The notes below the pieces were generated by a model. The model saw nothing but the letters and a program-made list of their open reading frames with translations. It was not told the origin of the DNA and did not search any database. Source: Streptococcaceae bacterium AF77-01CM03A (GTDB lineage Bacteria > Bacillota > Bacilli > Lactobacillales > Streptococcaceae). Taken from it: a stretch of 64,000 nucleotides of DNA. The DNA lies in the NCBI GenBank assembly GCA_027665725.1, contig JAQDDS010000001.1, forward strand, positions 372,001 through 436,000, written 5' to 3'. The translations under genes and the position numbers were made by a program. This document shows, piece by piece, positions 52,217 through 60,860 of the stretch (within the stretch, counting starts at the first letter, position 1; the number at the start of each line of letters is the position of its first letter).

Positions 52217-53179
52217 TTAGTCTAATCCGTAGTTATAATCATCGTCCTGCATAGCTTCGACTTCACCAAGTAGATAACCATTACCAACTTGAGAGAAGAA
52301 GTCGTGGTTGGATGTACCAGTTGAAATCCCGTTCATAACAATTGGGTTTACATCGTCAGCTGAGTCAGGGAAGAGGGGATCTTGACCTAGGTTCATAAGG
52401 GCTTTATTGGCGTTGTAGCGAAGGAAAGTTTTAACCTCTTCAGTCCAACCAACACCATCATAAAGGCTTTCTGTATAACCTTCTTCATTTTCATAAAGAG
52501 TGTAGAGGAGGTCGTACATCCAGTCTTTTAATTTTTCTTGCTCTTCTTCTGGTAATTCGTTGAAACCAAGTTGGAATTTATAACCAATGTAAGTACCGTG
52601 GACAGATTCGTCACGAATAATTAGCTTGATAATCTCAGCGACGTTAGCCAACTTGTTATTTCCTAGATAGTAGAGTGGTGTAAAGAAACCAGAATAGAAG
52701 AGGAAGGTTTCAAGGAATACACTGGCTACTTTCTTTTCGAGTGGAGTACCATTGAGATAAATTTCATTGATGATTTGGGCTTTTTTCTGAAGATATGGAT
52801 TCGTATTAGTCCACTCAAAGATTTCCTCAATTTCAGACTTAGTATTCAAAGTTGAAAAGATAGAAGAATAAGATTTAGCGTGGACAGATTCCATAAATTG
52901 GATATTGTTAAAAACAGCTTCTTCGTGAGGAGTACGGATATCAGCACGAAGGGCATTTACCCCTGTTTCAGATTGCATGGTATCCAAAAGTGTCAAACCA
53001 CCAAAGACTTTTCCTACCAAGTCTTTTTCTTGATTTGATAACTTTCTCCAGTCATCTAAGTCATTAGATAAGGGAATACGTGTATCCAACCAAAATTGTT
53101 CGGTTAGTTTTTCCCATGTTGATTTATCGATGACATCTTCGATGGCATTCCAGTTAATGGCTTTGTAGTATGTTTCCAT
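52217..53179 (-). CDS. nrdF: Ribonucleotide reductase class Ib, small subunit
   Basis: NrdF holds the di-metal (Mn or Fe) tyrosyl-radical site of class Ib reductase, making deoxynucleotides under aerobic conditions. The 320-residue protein has the metal-binding patterns MESVHAKSYSSIF and IKLIIRDESVHGTYIGYK, and a C-terminal acidic tail with NYGLD that contacts NrdE. The activating flavodoxin NrdI is not adjacent and must be elsewhere. A hairpin separates it from nrdE. Confidence 0.96.
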   Translation of the reverse strand: METYYKAINWNAIEDVIDKSTWEKLTEQFWLDTRIPLSNDLDDWRKLSNQEKDLVGKVFGGLTLLDTMQSETGVNALRADIRTPHEEAVFNNIQFMESVHAKSYSSIFSTLNTKSEIEEIFEWTNTNPYLQKKAQIINEIYLNGTPLEKKVASVFLETFLFYSGFFTPLYYLGNNKLANVAEIIKLIIRDESVHGTYIGYKFQLGFNELPEEEQEKLKDWMYDLLYTLYENEEGYTESLYDGVGWTEEVKTFLRYNANKALMNLGQDPLFPDSADDVNPIVMNGISTGTSNHDFFSQVGNGYLLGEVEAMQDDDYNYGLD

Positions 53180-53251
53180 TACAAATCTCTTTCTTTTGAT
53201 TTTATTAAAATAGTGATGAATGTTCTAGCCTTGTGTGATTGGGCTACCGCA

Positions 53252-53277
53252 CAAAAAGTCGGAGTACCGACTTTTTG
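53252..53277 (-). terminator. Hairpin terminator between nrdE and nrdF
   Basis: CAAAAAGTCGG (53252-53262) pairs with CCGACTTTTTG (53267-53277), loop AGTA. On the minus strand it follows nrdE with a T-run, so nrdF would be reached only by readthrough or from a weak promoter. Confidence 0.82.
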
Positions 53278-53316
53278 ATGTTACCTTATCTTTGTAATCA
53301 AGATTTTAGTGAGATT

Positions 53317-55476
53317 TTAAATCACACAGCTTTCACATTGGTTAGCACCAACTTCACCACCGTCATCTGTGTAGGTACGAACGTAGTAGATAGACTTGAT
53401 TCCCTTGTTAAAGGCGTAGTTACGAAGGATAGAAAGGTCACGTGTTGTTTGTTTGTTCTCTTTCTTCCATTCATAAAGACCTGTTGGGATATCACTACGC
53501 ATGAAGAGAGTGAGTGAAAGCCCTTGGTCTACGTGCTCAGTTGCAGCTGCATAAACATCGATAACCTTACGCATATCCATGTCATAAGCAGAAGTGTAGT
53601 AAGGGATAGTTTCTGTTGACAATCCTGCAGCAGGATAGTAAATCTTACCAATTTTCTTCTCTTGACGTTCTTCAATACGTTGAGTGATTGGGTGGATAGA
53701 AGCAGACACGTCATTGATGTAGCTGATAGAACCATTTGGTGCTACAGCAAGACGGTTTTGGTGGTAAAGCCCATCTGCTTTAACTTTATCACGAAGTTCA
53801 GCCCAATCAGCTGCAGACGGGATAAAGATACCTTCAAAGAGTTCTTTAACACGATCAGATTTTGGAACAAATTCTCCACTTGTGTATTTATCAAAGTAGC
53901 TTCCATTTGCATAGTCTGATTTTTCAAAGTTGTGGAAGGTAACGCCACGTTCACGCGCGATATTGTTTGATTCTACCAAGGTCCAGTAGTTCAAAAGCAT
54001 AAAGTAGATGCTTGTAAACTCAACAGACTCAGGTGATCCGTATTCGATCAATTGTTGAGCAAGGTAGCTGTGAAGTCCCATAGCACCAAGACCAAATGTA
54101 TGAGCTTGGCTATTTCCGTGGTCGATTGTAGGAACAGCGACGATGTGAGAACTATCTGTAACGAAAGTCAAAGCACGTACCATAGCTCGGATAGAACGAC
54201 CAAAGTCAGGTGAAGTCATCATGTTGACCACGTTTGTTGAACCAAGGTTACATGAAACGTCAGTACCCATTTTAAGGAATTCTTGCGCATCGTTGATCAA
54301 ACTTGGTTCTTGGATTTGGAGAATCTCTGAACACAAGTTACTCATGATAATCTTACCATCGACAGGATTTGCACGGTTAGCAGTATCGATGTTGACTACA
54401 TAAGGATATCCAGATTCTTGTTGCAATTTAGAAATTTCAGTTTCCAAATCACGAGCCTTGATTTTTGTCTTACGGATGTTTGGATTTGCTACCAATTCAT
54501 CGTATTTTTCTGTGATATCGATATAGTTGAAAGGTACGCCATACTCTTTTTCTACAGAGTATGGACTGAATAGGTACATTTCTTCATTCTTACGTGCTAA
54601 TTCGTAGAATTTATCTGGTACCACAACACCAAGTGAGAGAGTTTTTACACGAACTTTTTCATCAGCATTTTCTTTCTTAGTAGAAAGGAAAGCGATAATG
54701 TCTGGGTGGAAGACGTTAAGGTAAACAACCCCAGCACCTTGACGTTGACCAAGTTGGTTAGAGTAAGAGAAGCTATCTTCAAAAAGCTTCATAACTGGTA
54801 CGACACCAGAAGCTGCACCTTCATACCCCTTGATTGGTGCTCCAGCTTCACGAAGGTTGCTGAGGGAAATTCCCACACCACCACCGATACGTGAAAGTTG
54901 AAGAGCTGAGTTGATAGAACGTCCGATAGAGTTCATATCATCTGTTACCTGAATTAAGAAACATGATACCAATTCACCACGACGTGCACGACCTGCATTC
55001 AAGAATGAAGGTGTAGCAGGCTGGTAGCGTTGGTGGATGATTTCATTGGCAATATCAATTGCGATAGCTTCGTCACCATCAGCAAAGTAAAGAGCGTTGA
55101 AGAAGACACGGTCTTCCATACTTTCAAGGTAATACTCTCCATCGTTAGTTTTCAAGGCATATTGATTGTAAAACTTGTATGCAGCCATGAAAGACTTAAA
55201 CTGGAAGTTTTGATCTTTAATAAATTGATAAAGCTCTTCTAAGAATTCTGGACGATATTTCTTGATAAACGCTGTTTCGATATAGTCTTGTTTAATAAGG
55301 TAATCGATTTTATCAGTGATAGAATCAAAAACCATAGAATTTGGTACAACATTTTCTTTAAAGAAAGCGTCCAAGGCTTCTTTATCTTTGTGGAGCATGA
55401 TTTGTCCATTAACAGGACGGTTGATTTCATTATTTAGACGGAAGTATGTTACATCCTCAAGTTGTTTTAATCCCAT
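53317..55476 (-). CDS. nrdE: Ribonucleotide reductase class Ib, large subunit
   Basis: NrdE reduces ribonucleoside diphosphates. The 719-residue protein has the family core motifs SNLCSEI (active Cys), NLGSTN, and LAPNG-like VAPNGSISYINDVSASIHP, and ends with the redox pair CESCVI that is reduced by NrdH. It follows nrdH (69 bases) in a single minus-strand unit under the NrdR-controlled promoter. Confidence 0.97.
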   Translation of the reverse strand: MGLKQLEDVTYFRLNNEINRPVNGQIMLHKDKEALDAFFKENVVPNSMVFDSITDKIDYLIKQDYIETAFIKKYRPEFLEELYQFIKDQNFQFKSFMAAYKFYNQYALKTNDGEYYLESMEDRVFFNALYFADGDEAIAIDIANEIIHQRYQPATPSFLNAGRARRGELVSCFLIQVTDDMNSIGRSINSALQLSRIGGGVGISLSNLREAGAPIKGYEGAASGVVPVMKLFEDSFSYSNQLGQRQGAGVVYLNVFHPDIIAFLSTKKENADEKVRVKTLSLGVVVPDKFYELARKNEEMYLFSPYSVEKEYGVPFNYIDITEKYDELVANPNIRKTKIKARDLETEISKLQQESGYPYVVNIDTANRANPVDGKIIMSNLCSEILQIQEPSLINDAQEFLKMGTDVSCNLGSTNVVNMMTSPDFGRSIRAMVRALTFVTDSSHIVAVPTIDHGNSQAHTFGLGAMGLHSYLAQQLIEYGSPESVEFTSIYFMLLNYWTLVESNNIARERGVTFHNFEKSDYANGSYFDKYTSGEFVPKSDRVKELFEGIFIPSAADWAELRDKVKADGLYHQNRLAVAPNGSISYINDVSASIHPITQRIEERQEKKIGKIYYPAAGLSTETIPYYTSAYDMDMRKVIDVYAAATEHVDQGLSLTLFMRSDIPTGLYEWKKENKQTTRDLSILRNYAFNKGIKSIYYVRTYTDDGGEVGANQCESCVI

Positions 55477-55503
55477 AAAATTTCCTTTAATTCATTACAA
55501 AAG

Positions 55504-55534
55504 AAAGGCTTCTAAGATTGACATAGAAGCTTTT
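55504..55534 (-). terminator. Hairpin between nrdH and nrdE
   Basis: On the minus strand AAAAGCTTCTA (55534-55524) pairs with TAGAAGCCTTT (55514-55504), one mismatch. Terminator-like; it may lower nrdEF relative to nrdH. Confidence 0.6.
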
Positions 55535-55545
55535 AATCCTGATAC

Positions 55546-55764
55546 TTAAGCAAGTTCTTTAAGTTTTGCTGGTTGAAAACCAGAGAAAACTTCAGTTGGT
55601 GTTTGAATGATAGGAGCAGCGCTGAAGCCTAGCTCTTTAACTTGTTCAATAAATTCAGGTTGTTCATCAAGATTGATTTCGCGATATGCGATGTTGTTAC
55701 TATCTAAGAATCGTTTGGTCATTTTACATTGAACACAATTGTTTTTAGAATAAACGGTTACCAT
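55546..55764 (-). CDS. nrdH: Glutaredoxin-like protein NrdH
   Basis: NrdH supplies electrons to the NrdEF reductase. The 72-residue protein has the redox motif C10-V-Q-C13 (CVQCKMTKRFLD), followed by the GFSAAPII cis-Pro region, thioredoxin-fold length. First gene of the nrdHEF unit. Confidence 0.95.
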   Translation of the reverse strand: MVTVYSKNNCVQCKMTKRFLDSNNIAYREINLDEQPEFIEQVKELGFSAAPIIQTPTEVFSGFQPAKLKELA

Positions 55765-55800
55765 TCTGTAACTCCTCTTTCAAAATTTAATTACTTCTTA

Positions 55801-55828
55801 AGTATATCAGAAAAAAAATCTTTGTCAA
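55801..55828 (-). promoter_or_regulatory. nrdHEF promoter
   Basis: On the minus strand TTGACA (55828-55823), 16 bases, TATACT (55806-55801), 37 bases upstream of nrdH. Confidence 0.82.
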
Positions 55829-55837
55829 CGAAGAAAA

Positions 55838-55851
55838 ACTAAATATTGTAG
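55838..55851 (-). promoter_or_regulatory. NrdR box 1
   Basis: Minus strand CTACAATATTTAGT matches the NrdR consensus (ACACWATATATAGTG-like palindrome) and lies 10 bases upstream of the -35. NrdR is an ATP-cone repressor of ribonucleotide reductase genes. Confidence 0.75.
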
Positions 55852-55877
55852 ATTTTTTTTAGATGAGAGTTATCTAA

Positions 55878-55893
55878 ACACAATATATAGTGA
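55878..55893 (-). promoter_or_regulatory. NrdR box 2
   Basis: ACACAATATATAGTGA (plus-strand reading), a near-exact NrdR box, centred about 41 bases (four helical turns) from box 1. Paired boxes spaced by whole turns are typical. Confidence 0.85.
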
Positions 55894-56033
55894 TTACAAA
55901 AAATAAAACCCATAAATAACAGCGTTTTCTAAATGTTAAAATTATAAAAAACTACATGATGTATTTTGATACATAAAATAGAAGATTTTCAGCAAGTTAT
56001 CTGAAAGGAAAAAGAAGAAATCCCATAAAATAC

Positions 56034-56062
56034 TTGAAAAAATTCCTAGAAGGTGATATAAT
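56034..56062 (+). promoter_or_regulatory. ptsHI promoter
   Basis: TTGAAA (56034-56039), 17 bases, extended -10 TGA-TATAAT (56057-56062), 63 bases upstream of ptsH. Confidence 0.88.
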
Positions 56063-56124
56063 ACCAAATTGTAAGGGTTATCAGATATAACTCAAAAAGA
56101 AAACATTTAAAGGAGAGTCAAATT

Positions 56125-56388
56125 ATGGCTTCTAAAGATTTCCACGTAGTGGCAGAAACAGGTATTCACGCACGTCCAGCAACATTGTTGGTACAAACTG
56201 CTAGCAAATTTGCTTCAGATATTACTCTTGAGTACAAAGGTAAATCAGTTAACCTTAAATCTATCATGGGTGTTATGAGCCTTGGTGTTGGTCAAGGTGC
56301 TGACGTTACAATCACTGCTGAAGGTGCAGACGCTGATGACGCTATCGCTGCTATCTCAGAAACAATGGAAAAAGAAGGATTGGCATAA
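56125..56388 (+). CDS. ptsH: Phosphocarrier protein HPr
   Basis: HPr carries phosphate from enzyme I to all sugar-specific EIIA proteins (including the gat-type EIIA and LacF here) via His15 (ETGIHARPA); HPr kinase phosphorylates Ser46 (LKSIMGVM) to make the CcpA co-repressor that reads the cre sites in this window. 87 residues, full length. Strong codon bias and AAAGGAGAG ribosome site. ptsI follows 4 bases later. Confidence 0.97.
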   Translation: MASKDFHVVAETGIHARPATLLVQTASKFASDITLEYKGKSVNLKSIMGVMSLGVGQGADVTITAEGADADDAIAAISETMEKEGLA

Positions 56389-56392
56389 GGAT

Positions 56393-58126
56393 ATGACAGA
56401 AATGCTTAAAGGAATCGCAGCATCTGATGGTGTTGCAGTTGCTAAAGCATATCTACTCGTTCAACCGGATTTATCATTCGAGACTATTACAGTCGAAGAT
56501 ACAAATGCAGAAGAGGCTCGTTTGGATGTTGCTCTTGAAGCTTCTCAAAACGAGCTTTCTCTTATCCGCGAGAAGGCTGTAGGTACGCTTGGTGAAGAAG
56601 CGGCGCAAGTATTTGACGCTCACTTGATGGTTCTTGCTGACCCTGAATTGATCGGTCAGATTAAAGAAACAATTCGTGCTAAGAAAGTAAATGCAGAAGC
56701 AGGTCTGAAAGAAGTTACAGACATGTTTATCACAATCTTTGAAGGCATGGAAGACAACCCATACATGCAGGAACGTGCAGCGGATATTCGCGACGTTACC
56801 AAACGTGTTTTGGCAAATCTTCTTGGCAAGAAACTGCCAAACCCAGCTTCAATCAATGAAGAAGTGATTGTGATTGCACATGACTTGACTCCGTCTGATA
56901 CTGCTCAATTGGACAAAAACTTTGTAAAAGCTTTTGTAACAAACATTGGTGGACGTACAAGTCACTCAGCTATCATGGCTCGTACACTTGAAATTGCAGC
57001 TGTATTGGGTACAAACAACATCACTGAACTTGTAAAAGATGGTGACATTTTGGCTGTTTCAGGTATTTCAGGTGAAGTGGTTATCAACCCAACTGAAGAA
57101 CAAATTGCGGAATTCAAAGCAGCTGGTGAAGCTTACGCTAAACAAAAAGCTGAATGGGCTCTTTTGAAAGATGCTAAAACTGTTACTTCAGATGGTAAAC
57201 ACTTTGAGTTGGCAGCTAATATCGGTACACCTAAAGACGTTGAAGGTGTGAACGAAAATGGTGCTGAAGCTGTTGGTCTCTACCGTACAGAATTCTTGTA
57301 CATGGATTCTCAAGATTTCCCAACGGAAGACGACCAATACGAGGCTTACAAAGCAGTTCTTGAAGGTATGAACGGTAAACCTGTTGTCGTTCGTACAATG
57401 GATATCGGTGGGGATAAAGAACTTCCTTACTTCGATCTTCCTAAAGAAATGAACCCATTCTTGGGCTACCGTGCTTTGCGTATCTCTATCTCTGAAACTG
57501 GTAACCAAATGTTCCGTACACAATTGCGTGCATTGCTTCGTGCATCTGTTCACGGTAAATTGCGTATCATGTTCCCAATGGTTGCTTTGTTGAAAGAGTT
57601 CCGTACTGCTAAAGCTATTCTTGAAGAAGAAAAAGCAAAATTGGTTGCTGGAGGTGTTGCTGTTGCGGATGATATCCAAGTTGGTATCATGATTGAAATC
57701 CCAGCTGCAGCTATGCTTGCTGACCAATTTGCCAAAGAAGTTGATTTCTTCTCAATTGGTACAAACGACTTGATCCAATACACAATGGCTGCTGACCGTA
57801 TGAACGAACAAGTTTCATACCTTTACCAACCATACAATCCATCAATCCTTCGTTTGATTAACAATGTTATCAAAGCAGCTCACGCTGAAGGTAAATGGGC
57901 TGGTATGTGTGGTGAGATGGCCGGTGACCAAACTGCTGTTCCACTTCTTGTTGGAATGGGCTTGGATGAGTTCTCAATGTCAGCTACTTCAGTACTACGT
58001 ACACGTAGCTTGATGAAGAAACTTGACACAGCTAAGATGCAAGAATACGCTAACCGTGCTCTTACTGAATGTTCAACAATGGAAGAAGTTCTTGAACTTT
58101 CTAAAGAATACGTTAACTTTGATTAA
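56393..58126 (+). CDS. ptsI: PTS enzyme I
   Basis: Enzyme I takes phosphate from phosphoenolpyruvate at His191 ([12 protein letters not shown]) and gives it to HPr. The 577-residue protein has the HPr-binding helical N-terminal domain and the PEP-binding barrel with [31 protein letters not shown] and GMCGEMAGD (active Cys). I chose the ATG at 56393 ([22 protein letters not shown] upstream); the open frame from 56282 lies inside ptsH. Confidence 0.97.
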   Translation: MTEMLKGIAASDGVAVAKAYLLVQPDLSFETITVEDTNAEEARLDVALEASQNELSLIREKAVGTLGEEAAQVFDAHLMVLADPELIGQIKETIRAKKVNAEAGLKEVTDMFITIFEGMEDNPYMQERAADIRDVTKRVLANLLGKKLPNPASINEEVIVIAHDLTPSDTAQLDKNFVKAFVTNIGGRTSHSAIMARTLEIAAVLGTNNITELVKDGDILAVSGISGEVVINPTEEQIAEFKAAGEAYAKQKAEWALLKDAKTVTSDGKHFELAANIGTPKDVEGVNENGAEAVGLYRTEFLYMDSQDFPTEDDQYEAYKAVLEGMNGKPVVVRTMDIGGDKELPYFDLPKEMNPFLGYRALRISISETGNQMFRTQLRALLRASVHGKLRIMFPMVALLKEFRTAKAILEEEKAKLVAGGVAVADDIQVGIMIEIPAAAMLADQFAKEVDFFSIGTNDLIQYTMAADRMNEQVSYLYQPYNPSILRLINNVIKAAHAEGKWAGMCGEMAGDQTAVPLLVGMGLDEFSMSATSVLRTRSLMKKLDTAKMQEYANRALTECSTMEEVLELSKEYVNFD

Positions 58127-58133
58127 AGACATT

Positions 58134-58166
58134 AAAACCTTGTAGAACTAAACTACAAGGTTTTTT
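58134..58166 (+). terminator. Terminator of ptsHI
   Basis: AAAACCTTGTAG (58134-58145) pairs with CTACAAGGTTTT (58153-58164), followed by T's. Confidence 0.93.
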
Positions 58167-58246
58167 CTACTCTAATTTGAAAAGTCCACCTGTAAATTTT
58201 TCTAAAAATATGGTAAAATAGACAAAGGAAAAATACGGAGGCAACT

Positions 58247-58885
58247 ATGCAAAACAGACCAATCATTATCGGAGTAACAGGGGGATCTGGTGGAGGAAAA
58301 ACCAGTGTTTCGAAAGCAATCTTATCCCATTTCCCAAATGAAAAAATTGCCATGATTGAGCATGATTCCTACTATAAAGATCAATCTCATTTAACCTTTG
58401 AAGAACGTATAAAGACTAATTATGATCATCCTTTTGCTTTTGATACTGACTTGATGATTGCGCAAATCAAAGAATTGTTGGCAGGACGTCCTGTTGATAT
58501 TCCTACCTATGATTATGCTGCCCATACAAGAAGCTCGAAAACCTATCGCCAAGAACCTCAAGATGTATTTATCGTAGAAGGGATCTTGGTTTTGGAAGAC
58601 AAACGTCTTCGTGATTTGATGGATATCAAGATTTTCGTTGATACAGATGATGATGTCCGTATCATTCGTCGTATTAAGCGTGATATGGAAGAGCGTGGTC
58701 GTAGTTTGGATAGCGTCATTAATCAATACCTTGGAGTCGTAAAACCTATGTATCATCAGTTTATCGAGCCTACTAAACGCTATGCTGATATTGTGATACC
58801 TGAAGGTGTAACCAATACTGTAGCTATTGATTTACTGACAACAAAAATTGAGAAGATTTTAGAAGAAGCTCGTTTAGCCCAGTAA
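58247..58885 (+). CDS. udk: Uridine kinase
   Basis: Udk phosphorylates uridine and cytidine to UMP and CMP (GTP or ATP as donor). The 212-residue P-loop kinase has [14 protein letters not shown] (loop at 11-19), [12 protein letters not shown], and [22 protein letters not shown]. The ATG follows GGAGGC. Convergent with the coa unit; a bidirectional terminator separates them. Confidence 0.95.
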   Translation: MQNRPIIIGVTGGSGGGKTSVSKAILSHFPNEKIAMIEHDSYYKDQSHLTFEERIKTNYDHPFAFDTDLMIAQIKELLAGRPVDIPTYDYAAHTRSSKTYRQEPQDVFIVEGILVLEDKRLRDLMDIKIFVDTDDDVRIIRRIKRDMEERGRSLDSVINQYLGVVKPMYHQFIEPTKRYADIVIPEGVTNTVAIDLLTTKIEKILEEARLAQ

Positions 58886-58892
58886 TAGAAAT

Positions 58893-58921
58893 AAAAAACT
58901 GTATCTCTTGATACAGTTTTT
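58893..58921. terminator. Bidirectional terminator between udk and the ECF gene
   Basis: AAAAACTGTATC pairs with GATACAGTTTTT, loop TCTT. A- and T-runs on both sides; it overlaps the end of the minus-strand ECF gene. Confidence 0.92.
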
Positions 58922-59483
58922 ATTGTTTAATTTTTTCAAGTCTCGGAACAATGACGAGAGTTAAGAGGGCTGAGATAATTAATTCTGCGATTGAATTTGT
59001 TGAGATAACAGTCGCTAATAGTTTTTGAATATTTCCATCAAAAACATTACCAAAGAGAAAGAAGATACCGCCTAAGACAAAAACTGTATTCGTGAGTGAA
59101 CCAAGTGCACCTGCAAAGATGAGTCCAGCTCTTCCCTTTAGTAGTTTATAGACGAAATAAGGTGTCAAACCGATTAAGATACGAGGAACAATTGCGATCA
59201 CAACTGAATAGAAGTTACCATTTGGTACAAATGGTGAGAAGAGATAGCTTGTTGGCAGGATTGTGAGAGTATTAACCGTTAAGCTAAGCATTCCCATCAG
59301 AAAACCTAAGGTTGCACCGATTCTTGGTCCGTAGATAATACTTGCAATAATTACTGGAATGTGAACGATGGTTGGTTTGATTGGAAAGGGAAGTACATTA
59401 AATAAAATTGAGCTTAGTAAATGAATAACAATCATAATAGCAAAAAAGATAGCGATTGGAGCAATATTAGAGCGTTTGTTCAT
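58920..59483 (-). CDS. ECF transporter S component, probably pantothenate-type
   Basis: The 187-residue protein is almost wholly hydrophobic with five to six membrane segments, typical of the ECF S-component family (start IAPIAIFFAIMIVIHLLSSILF). It overlaps coaC by 17 bases. The coaB-coaC link suggests it brings in pantothenate or a related CoA precursor (PanT-like) together with the shared EcfAAT module encoded elsewhere. Substrate is inferred from context. Confidence 0.82.
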   Translation of the reverse strand: MNKRSNIAPIAIFFAIMIVIHLLSSILFNVLPFPIKPTIVHIPVIIASIIYGPRIGATLGFLMGMLSLTVNTLTILPTSYLFSPFVPNGNFYSVVIAIVPRILIGLTPYFVYKLLKGRAGLIFAGALGSLTNTVFVLGGIFFLFGNVFDGNIQKLLATVISTNSIAELIISALLTLVIVPRLEKIKQ

Positions 59484-60018
59484 GAATTTTATCCTTTATT
59501 TCTTGTAAAATAGTTTCGAGATTAGCGAGAGCACCACGACCTGTATCCCCACAGGCCAGTAGAGAATCTTTGGGAGAAATAATTGTATAACCATAATTTT
59601 CTAAAGTTTTAAGATTAGCTTGGGTAGCAGGATGGTCATACATTTTTGTATTCATAGCTGGAGCCAATAGTTTAGGTACAAAGTGTGGCAAAGCAAGAGC
59701 AGTAGCAGTCACCATATTGTCAGCAAAACCGTGAGCTAATTTAGCGATTGTATTGGCTGTCGCAGGAACTACGATAAATAAATCTGTTTCTTTTCCTATT
59801 TGAATGTGATTCACTTGATCTGGAAAAGGTTCGTGCATGACATCGAGATGTACAGTATTTTGAGATAGTACTTGTAAAGTTAATGGCTGAATGAATTCTG
59901 TTGCTGACTGAGTCATAAGAACAGTAACAGAATGCCCCTGTTTTTTTAAAGAACTAACTAGGTCAACTGTCTTGTATGCAGCAATAGAACCTGTAATAGC
60001 GAGTGTAATACGGGCCAT
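59467..60018 (-). CDS. coaC: Phosphopantothenoylcysteine decarboxylase
   Basis: CoaC decarboxylates 4'-phosphopantothenoylcysteine, an FMN-dependent step in CoA synthesis. The 183-residue protein starts MARITLAITGSIAAYKTVDLV and has PATANTIAKLAHGFADN and APAMNTKMYDHPA with the catalytic region; Cys in ACGDTGRGAL. In streptococci CoaB and CoaC are separate proteins, as here. Confidence 0.94.
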   Translation of the reverse strand: MARITLAITGSIAAYKTVDLVSSLKKQGHSVTVLMTQSATEFIQPLTLQVLSQNTVHLDVMHEPFPDQVNHIQIGKETDLFIVVPATANTIAKLAHGFADNMVTATALALPHFVPKLLAPAMNTKMYDHPATQANLKTLENYGYTIISPKDSLLACGDTGRGALANLETILQEIKDKIHEQTL

Positions 60019-60032
60019 AAAATTCCTTTCTT

Positions 60033-60719
60033 TTAGTCATAACTTTTGATTTTCTCGAGGAGTAAATCAGCAATTTCTTGTTTAGTAGTAGCAGTTTGAA
60101 AACTGTTTTTCTCGACTAAATAAGCCTTATGTTGCTCGCTGTTAATCTGAGTGAGGTCGTTTGCGACAATTAAATCAGCCTGGTTCTTTTCAAGACTTTC
60201 CCGAGCAATTTGAATCAGATGTTCCTGGCTGACATCAACCAGTAATTTAAATCCAATCAGGTGAATGTTAGGATTCCATTCTTTAACCAGAGATATGATT
60301 TTTGGATTTTTCTTGAGAAATAGAACCTGAACGTCTTCCTTAGATGAGATTTTTGTTTCCTGATTTTTCTTATCTAAAAACTCTGTTAAATCTTGACTAG
60401 CTTCAACCTCATCAAAACCAGCCATATAGACAGGAGTGTAATCTGATACAGCCATAGAATGGATTAAGACCTGGTAGTCCATAACCTTATCTTTCATGAC
60501 TTGCAGCAAATCAGCAGTATTTTTAATTTCGATGATGGTCAAGTTTGGATGACTAACTGGCTTAACTGCCTGAAGAGTGGTAATCAAACAAACTTCATGA
60601 CCAGCCTTTAGAAGAGTCTCAGTGATAATTTTTCCAAGTTTACCGGAGGAGTGATTGGTAATAGAACGAACTCGATCTATTTTTTCACTTGTACCACCAG
60701 AAGTAACTAAAATTTTCAT
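60033..60719 (-). CDS. coaB: Phosphopantothenate-cysteine ligase
   Basis: CoaB joins cysteine to 4'-phosphopantothenate. I chose the ATG at 60719 (MKILVTSGGTSEKIDRVRSITN, 228 residues); an in-frame ATG at 60746 would add nine residues with no family match. Neither start has a Shine-Dalgarno sequence. GGTSEKIDRVR and NHSSGKLG match the family. Together with CoaC it covers two successive steps in CoA synthesis. Confidence 0.9.
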   Translation of the reverse strand: MKILVTSGGTSEKIDRVRSITNHSSGKLGKIITETLLKAGHEVCLITTLQAVKPVSHPNLTIIEIKNTADLLQVMKDKVMDYQVLIHSMAVSDYTPVYMAGFDEVEASQDLTEFLDKKNQETKISSKEDVQVLFLKKNPKIISLVKEWNPNIHLIGFKLLVDVSQEHLIQIARESLEKNQADLIVANDLTQINSEQHKAYLVEKNSFQTATTKQEIADLLLEKIKSYD

Positions 60720-60725
60720 AGAACT

Positions 60726-60754
60726 ATTGTACAAAAAAATGAGCATTAAGTAAA
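60726..60754 (-). promoter_or_regulatory. Candidate coaB promoter, possibly leaderless
   Basis: On the minus strand TTTACT (60754-60749), 17 bases, TACAAT (60731-60726). The coaB ATG (60719) begins 7 bases after the -10, so transcription might start at the start codon. Confidence 0.45.
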
Positions 60755-60798
60755 ATGAAAGCGATATAATATAATTAAAAATTATAACTATATTATTA

Positions 60799-60827
60799 TT
60801 GACAATTAATTTAATATATAAGATAAT
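60799..60827 (+). promoter_or_regulatory. Promoter of the two-gene island
   Basis: TTGACA (60799-60804), 17 bases, GATAAT (60822-60827), 33 bases upstream of the first island gene. Confidence 0.75.
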
Positions 60828-60860
60828 TATTTTAGTTATATTTGAAGAGGGGAAGCCGTT

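Larger units (their letters stand above)
55765..56124. other. 360-bp intergenic region between nrdH and ptsH
   Basis: Divergent promoter region. Left part: nrdH promoter and two NrdR boxes (separate entries). Right part: ptsH promoter. Between about 55895 and 56030 I see only AT-rich sequence with no gene or clear structure. Confidence 0.7.

Noticed and set aside
56282..56392. Longer N-terminus for ptsI from within ptsH
   Set aside because: It is an out-of-frame overlap with ptsH; the ATG at 56393 gives the usual enzyme I start.
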